A DNA stretch of 9,053 nucleotides from Bacteroidota bacterium (GTDB lineage: Bacteria > Bacteroidota > Bacteroidia > CAILMK01), in assembly GCA_013287095.1 (NCBI GenBank), contig JABDEJ010000085.1, positions 1 to 9,053 on the forward strand. Direction: 5' to 3'. Below, piece by piece: positions 7,201 to 9,053 of this stretch. Every line of letters starts with the position of its first letter. Within the stretch, counting starts at the first letter, position 1. The notes below the pieces were generated by a model. That model was not told the origin of the DNA, did not search any database, and saw nothing but the letters and a program-made list of their open reading frames with translations. A program made the translations under genes and the position numbers.

Positions 7201-7397
7201 GCCAAGTGGTAAACCAGCAAGTAAAACGGCGCTCCCGGTGGGTGGGGCACTTCAAGACGTTTGTCTGATGGTATGAACTCGCCGCAGTCCCAAAGGCTCA
7301 CGGTATGTTCGATGGTAGATAAGAAAGTAAATGCTGCAATACCGAATACAAGCCACCCAACGATGTTGTTTATCCGGTTATAAGTCTTAAAATCCAT
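4236..7397 (-). CDS. DUF2723 family multi-spanning protein, putative O-glycosyltransferase
   Basis: This 1053-residue protein is a large Bacteroidota-type DUF2723 member. The N-terminal half (about 1-610) has roughly a dozen hydrophobic segments. The first membrane helix (13-32) is followed by WDCGEF (36-41) and HPPGAP (52-57), acidic and proline motifs placed like the catalytic loop of GT-C glycosyltransferases. A conserved QPRERDYAF lies near residue 554, close to the last helices. The C-terminal half is soluble, probably periplasmic: EWDDHDRS near 616, FTNGDNDTYPLWY near 647, then helical, TPR-like sequence from about 880. It ends in a Gln/Asp-rich tail with QQQQ and repeated DQG. The human relative TMEM260 is reported to be a protein O-mannosyltransferase, so a role in glycosylating exported proteins is an inference. 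ATG at 7397; the gene ends at a strong terminator. It lies 107 bp downstream of the DUF885 gene. Confidence 0.9.
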   Translation of the reverse strand: MDFKTYNRINNIVGWLVFGIAAFTFLSTIEHTVSLWDCGEFIPSDKRLEVPHPPGAPFYLLVYHLATLLAGSNMKMIPILTNSVSGLNSAFCILFLFWSITALALKFMVKDRDNMEKGAVWAIMGAGAVGALAYTFSDTFWFSAVESEVYAMSSMMTALVFWLIMKWEIRSDQPNNLKWMVLIFYMIGIVIGVHLLGLLVIPVIFIVYYYKKYPQVTWKGLGAAILLGIGALAVVQFGIIQYMISISAGFDRIFVNGFGMPFWSGVLFFYFIVFVACGYLIWWSHKKNKVMLNTAMLCFISVIIGYSCYALCPIRSYANPAIDMNDTQDVYNFLGYLGRDQYGDMYLFNGPYYTAYTKNSYENQTIKVVDAGQLYRTDVKGHSYVEAGHKKTYEFPNPKYKTIFPRMASQGDQYINGYKYWGNVKNENSLSFVKNNLAFAWNYQFNYMYWRYFAWNFIGRQNDMQGIINEFFQGNWITGIPFIDSGILQRGPSKGVPYFMSSNRALNKLYGLPFILGLLGMFYHYKRNRKDFFMVCVFFFMTGLAIEIYLNMPSPQPRERDYAFVGSFYVYAIWIGFGVLWLFDFIRKRLASMSGTTVAILATGICVVAVPALMAGQEWDDHDRSKRMCSLDYGADYLVSCAPHAVLFTNGDNDTYPLWYAQETEGIRDDIRIVNLSLFGTDSYINQMRAPVNNAIGLPFTLTEDQTVDWDYVPYYEEYAKQYDQKGYTDLKKVLAFLASKRADTKLPADEDGIRSPFLPTKKFRIHVDRRAAIASGTVALSDTGLISENIDIDIHKNNMYKSDIMLLDFIMTNNWKNPIYFSITSGPDEYLGLGRYLQQEGLAYRLTPVRNNAIIPKGGDDKRMEVDTMYKNITTKFGWGDLDKYPNTYVDFVLARQSENIRGVLQKLATRLMNENKIDSAVKLVDMSLKYIPETDVPYQYYYNIVPAVDIYFKAGKKDQARKLANRVADIYIEELKYYAEASKNKTMEQDLYNFQRIPLATAALNYLVQIAKQNNETQLLNKVKPEADNYNSIFPQDNQQQQDQGQDQGAD

Positions 7398-7435
7398 GTT
7401 TTGCTGAATATTTTTTATTTCGAAGGTGCAAATAT

Positions 7436-7457
7436 CTAAAATTCAAAATGATTTTAG
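7436..7457. repeat. A/T-rich inverted repeat in the DUF2723 upstream gap
   Basis: CTAAAAT (7436-7442) and ATTTTAG (7451-7457) are perfect 7-bp inverted copies separated by 8 bp, 38 bp before the DUF2723 start codon. No convincing TAnnTTTG/TTTG promoter pair was found in the 107-bp gap (the best -7-like element, TCATTTTG, lies inside this repeat). It may be a weak operator or chance in A/T-rich DNA. Confidence 0.25.
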
Positions 7458-7504
7458 GCTGTTTACACGCGATTTCATTCGGGGTTCATTTTTTAGGGTG
7501 CTGA

Positions 7505-9053
7505 TTATGCCTTGCTTTTCACCCAGGCCTTCACATTTTCTTCAAGCATATCCAATGGTAAAGCGCCCTTTATAAGCAAGATGTCATGAAATTCCCGGAT
7601 ATTGAATTTGGCACCAAGCTGTTTTTTGGCCATTTCCCGGAGCTCAAGTATTTTCGCCATGCCAATTTTATAAGCCGTTGCCTGCCCCGGCCAGATGATG
7701 TACCGTTCAATGGCATGTTCGCATTCAATTGGAGGCTCTGCCGTATTTTGTTTGAAATAATTGATAGCCTGGGTGCGACTCCAATGTTTGAAATGAATGC
7801 CGGGATCTACCACGCAACGGGCAGCCCGGAGCAATTCCATGCTCAGTCTTCCAAAATCAGAATAAGGATCGGAATAAAAACCACCCATTTCTTTGGGCAG
7901 GTATTCGCAATACAAAGCCCATCCTTCTACATAAGCTGTATAATCGCCGTATTTCCGGAACTGGGCCAGCCCTGTCAGTTCCTGTGCAATGGATATCTGC
8001 ATGTGATGTCCGGGAATGCCTTCGTGATAAGACAAAGCTTCCAACTGGTAAAGAGGTGACTGGGTCATGTCCGCGAGGTTGACATAGTACCTCCCGGGCC
8101 TTGACCCATCTATCGCAGGTTGTTCATAAAAAGCGCTTCCGGCGGAGCTTTCCCGAAATTTTTCGACTGCCTTGACGACAATATCAGCCTTGGGTTTGGT
8201 AATGAATATTTCATCAAGCCTCGCTTTCATTTTGGCGATATAATCCGTGGCAATGGCCAGGTATTGAGCCCGACCGGCATCTGTATTAGGCAAAAAAGAT
8301 TTTTTATTGTTTGGATCTTTCACAAAAGCAAAGAAATCATGGATATCGTCATTTTTAAAGTTCACCTGCTTCATGATCTTGTGGATCTCTCCATGTATCC
8401 TGGCCACTTCACTTACTCCGAAATCATAAATCTGTTGCGGGGTCATATCGGTAGTGGTTTGATGCCTGAGAGACATTTTGTAATAAGTATCCCCATTCGG
8501 CCAGCTCCAGGCACCAACGGTCGTATCGGCTTTTGTACCTAAGTAAGTCAGGTATGCGATAAGTTTGTCATATCCGGGTTTCACCGATTTCATTAAGGCA
8601 TCGGATGCAGCCTTTTGGAGGGAGTCACGTGTAGCTTTTGAAAGACTTGTCAAAGCATCTGTTTTGCGGATAAAATCTTGCATCAATGGACTCATCAACA
8701 TCGGACGCATGTGATTTTTTTTAATTTGCTCTACCGCTTCAGAAGGCAAACTTGACTGATTAGTAGTATCATACACCATACCAAATGGCTCCCCGGTTAT
8801 TATATTTTTGCAGGCGGTAATCACTTTGGGATACACAAATTTTGGCGGAACGATCTTTAATGCCTCGCTTGCTTTCATATTGACAATAAGCTGGTCAAAT
8901 AAATGGTTTACTTTGCTCAGCCTTGATATATAATCCTTAGCATCCTGCAGATTTGAAATTAGATGCACATTGACCAGAAAAGTAGGCACCTCCGTATGCA
9001 AACCGTCTTCCTGGTTTACGGGATAACCATAATAGCGATAGATGTAGGATTCA
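7505..9053 (-). CDS. DUF885 family putative zinc metallopeptidase, 5' end outside the window
   Basis: The frame is open to the right edge, giving 515 C-terminal residues of a DUF885 protein. Members usually have about 580-600 residues, so roughly 70-90 residues and any signal peptide are missing. A TTG codon at 8999-9001 is not a credible start, because the 17 codons before it (ESYIYRYYGYPVNQEDG) continue the family sequence. Counting from the edge, the signature HEGIPGHH is at 343-350 (bases 8003-8026). EGWALYCEYL follows about 30 residues later, its Glu at 376 being a likely third metal ligand, and YIIWPGQATAYKIG lies near the C-terminus. These fit a metallopeptidase-like active site. The substrate is unknown; relatives are often exported. 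It is followed after 107 bp by the DUF2723 gene on the same strand with no clear terminator between, so partial co-transcription is possible. Confidence 0.9.
   Translation of the reverse strand, partial: ESYIYRYYGYPVNQEDGLHTEVPTFLVNVHLISNLQDAKDYISRLSKVNHLFDQLIVNMKASEALKIVPPKFVYPKVITACKNIITGEPFGMVYDTTNQSSLPSEAVEQIKKNHMRPMLMSPLMQDFIRKTDALTSLSKATRDSLQKAASDALMKSVKPGYDKLIAYLTYLGTKADTTVGAWSWPNGDTYYKMSLRHQTTTDMTPQQIYDFGVSEVARIHGEIHKIMKQVNFKNDDIHDFFAFVKDPNNKKSFLPNTDAGRAQYLAIATDYIAKMKARLDEIFITKPKADIVVKAVEKFRESSAGSAFYEQPAIDGSRPGRYYVNLADMTQSPLYQLEALSYHEGIPGHHMQISIAQELTGLAQFRKYGDYTAYVEGWALYCEYLPKEMGGFYSDPYSDFGRLSMELLRAARCVVDPGIHFKHWSRTQAINYFKQNTAEPPIECEHAIERYIIWPGQATAYKIGMAKILELREMAKKQLGAKFNIREFHDILLIKGALPLDMLEENVKAWVKSKA

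Noticed and set aside
7586..8542. Two plus-strand open frames opposite the DUF885 gene
   Set aside because: They overlap the conserved HEGIPGHH and flanking regions on the other strand; the translations look like antisense shadows.
8999..9001. TTG as the true start of the DUF885 gene
   Set aside because: The frame remains open to the window edge and the preceding 17 codons encode family-like sequence, so the gene is simply cut by the window.

Overview
The window looks like an ordinary chromosomal segment from a member of the Bacteroidota, possibly a Chitinophagales- or Sphingobacteriales-type organism. This is inferred from four things: moderately A+T-rich DNA, a giant DUF2723 membrane glycosyltransferase-like protein, the absence of clear Shine-Dalgarno sequences, and the 'TCATTTCGA...GAAATC' intergenic palindrome, which I recall from genomes of this phylum. 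No tRNA, rRNA, CRISPR array, IS transposase or phage gene is visible.

Layout, left to right. Positions 1-480 hold an alpha/beta hydrolase on the minus strand that is broken by a frameshift or small deletion: its C-terminal part continues in another frame to the window edge. Upstream of it, and probably co-transcribed, is prmC (520-1374, minus), the release-factor glutamine methyltransferase. Divergent from prmC is ribD (1444-2478, plus), the bifunctional deaminase/reductase of riboflavin synthesis and the only plus-strand gene. A 195-bp convergent gap (2479-2673) is almost filled by a nested palindromic repeat. Next come a LigB/YgiD-type extradiol dioxygenase (2674-3543, minus) and a two-helix DUF1003 membrane protein (3629-4090, minus). 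A strong intrinsic terminator (4152-4186) and a second small hairpin (4202-4221) follow the 3' end of the 1053-residue DUF2723 protein (4236-7397, minus). The window ends in a 5'-truncated DUF885 putative metallopeptidase (7505-9053, minus).

The genes do not form one pathway. PrmC (translation termination) and RibD (flavin synthesis) are housekeeping genes sharing a divergent 69-bp promoter region. The DUF2723 and DUF885 products both probably act in or beyond the inner membrane. I found no evidence of a new multi-gene defence, mobile or biosynthetic system. The items most worth a second look are the broken hydrolase, the nested palindrome, the operator-like palindrome before the dioxygenase, the DUF2723 protein as a candidate O-glycosyltransferase, and a promoter placement that suggests a leaderless ribD message.
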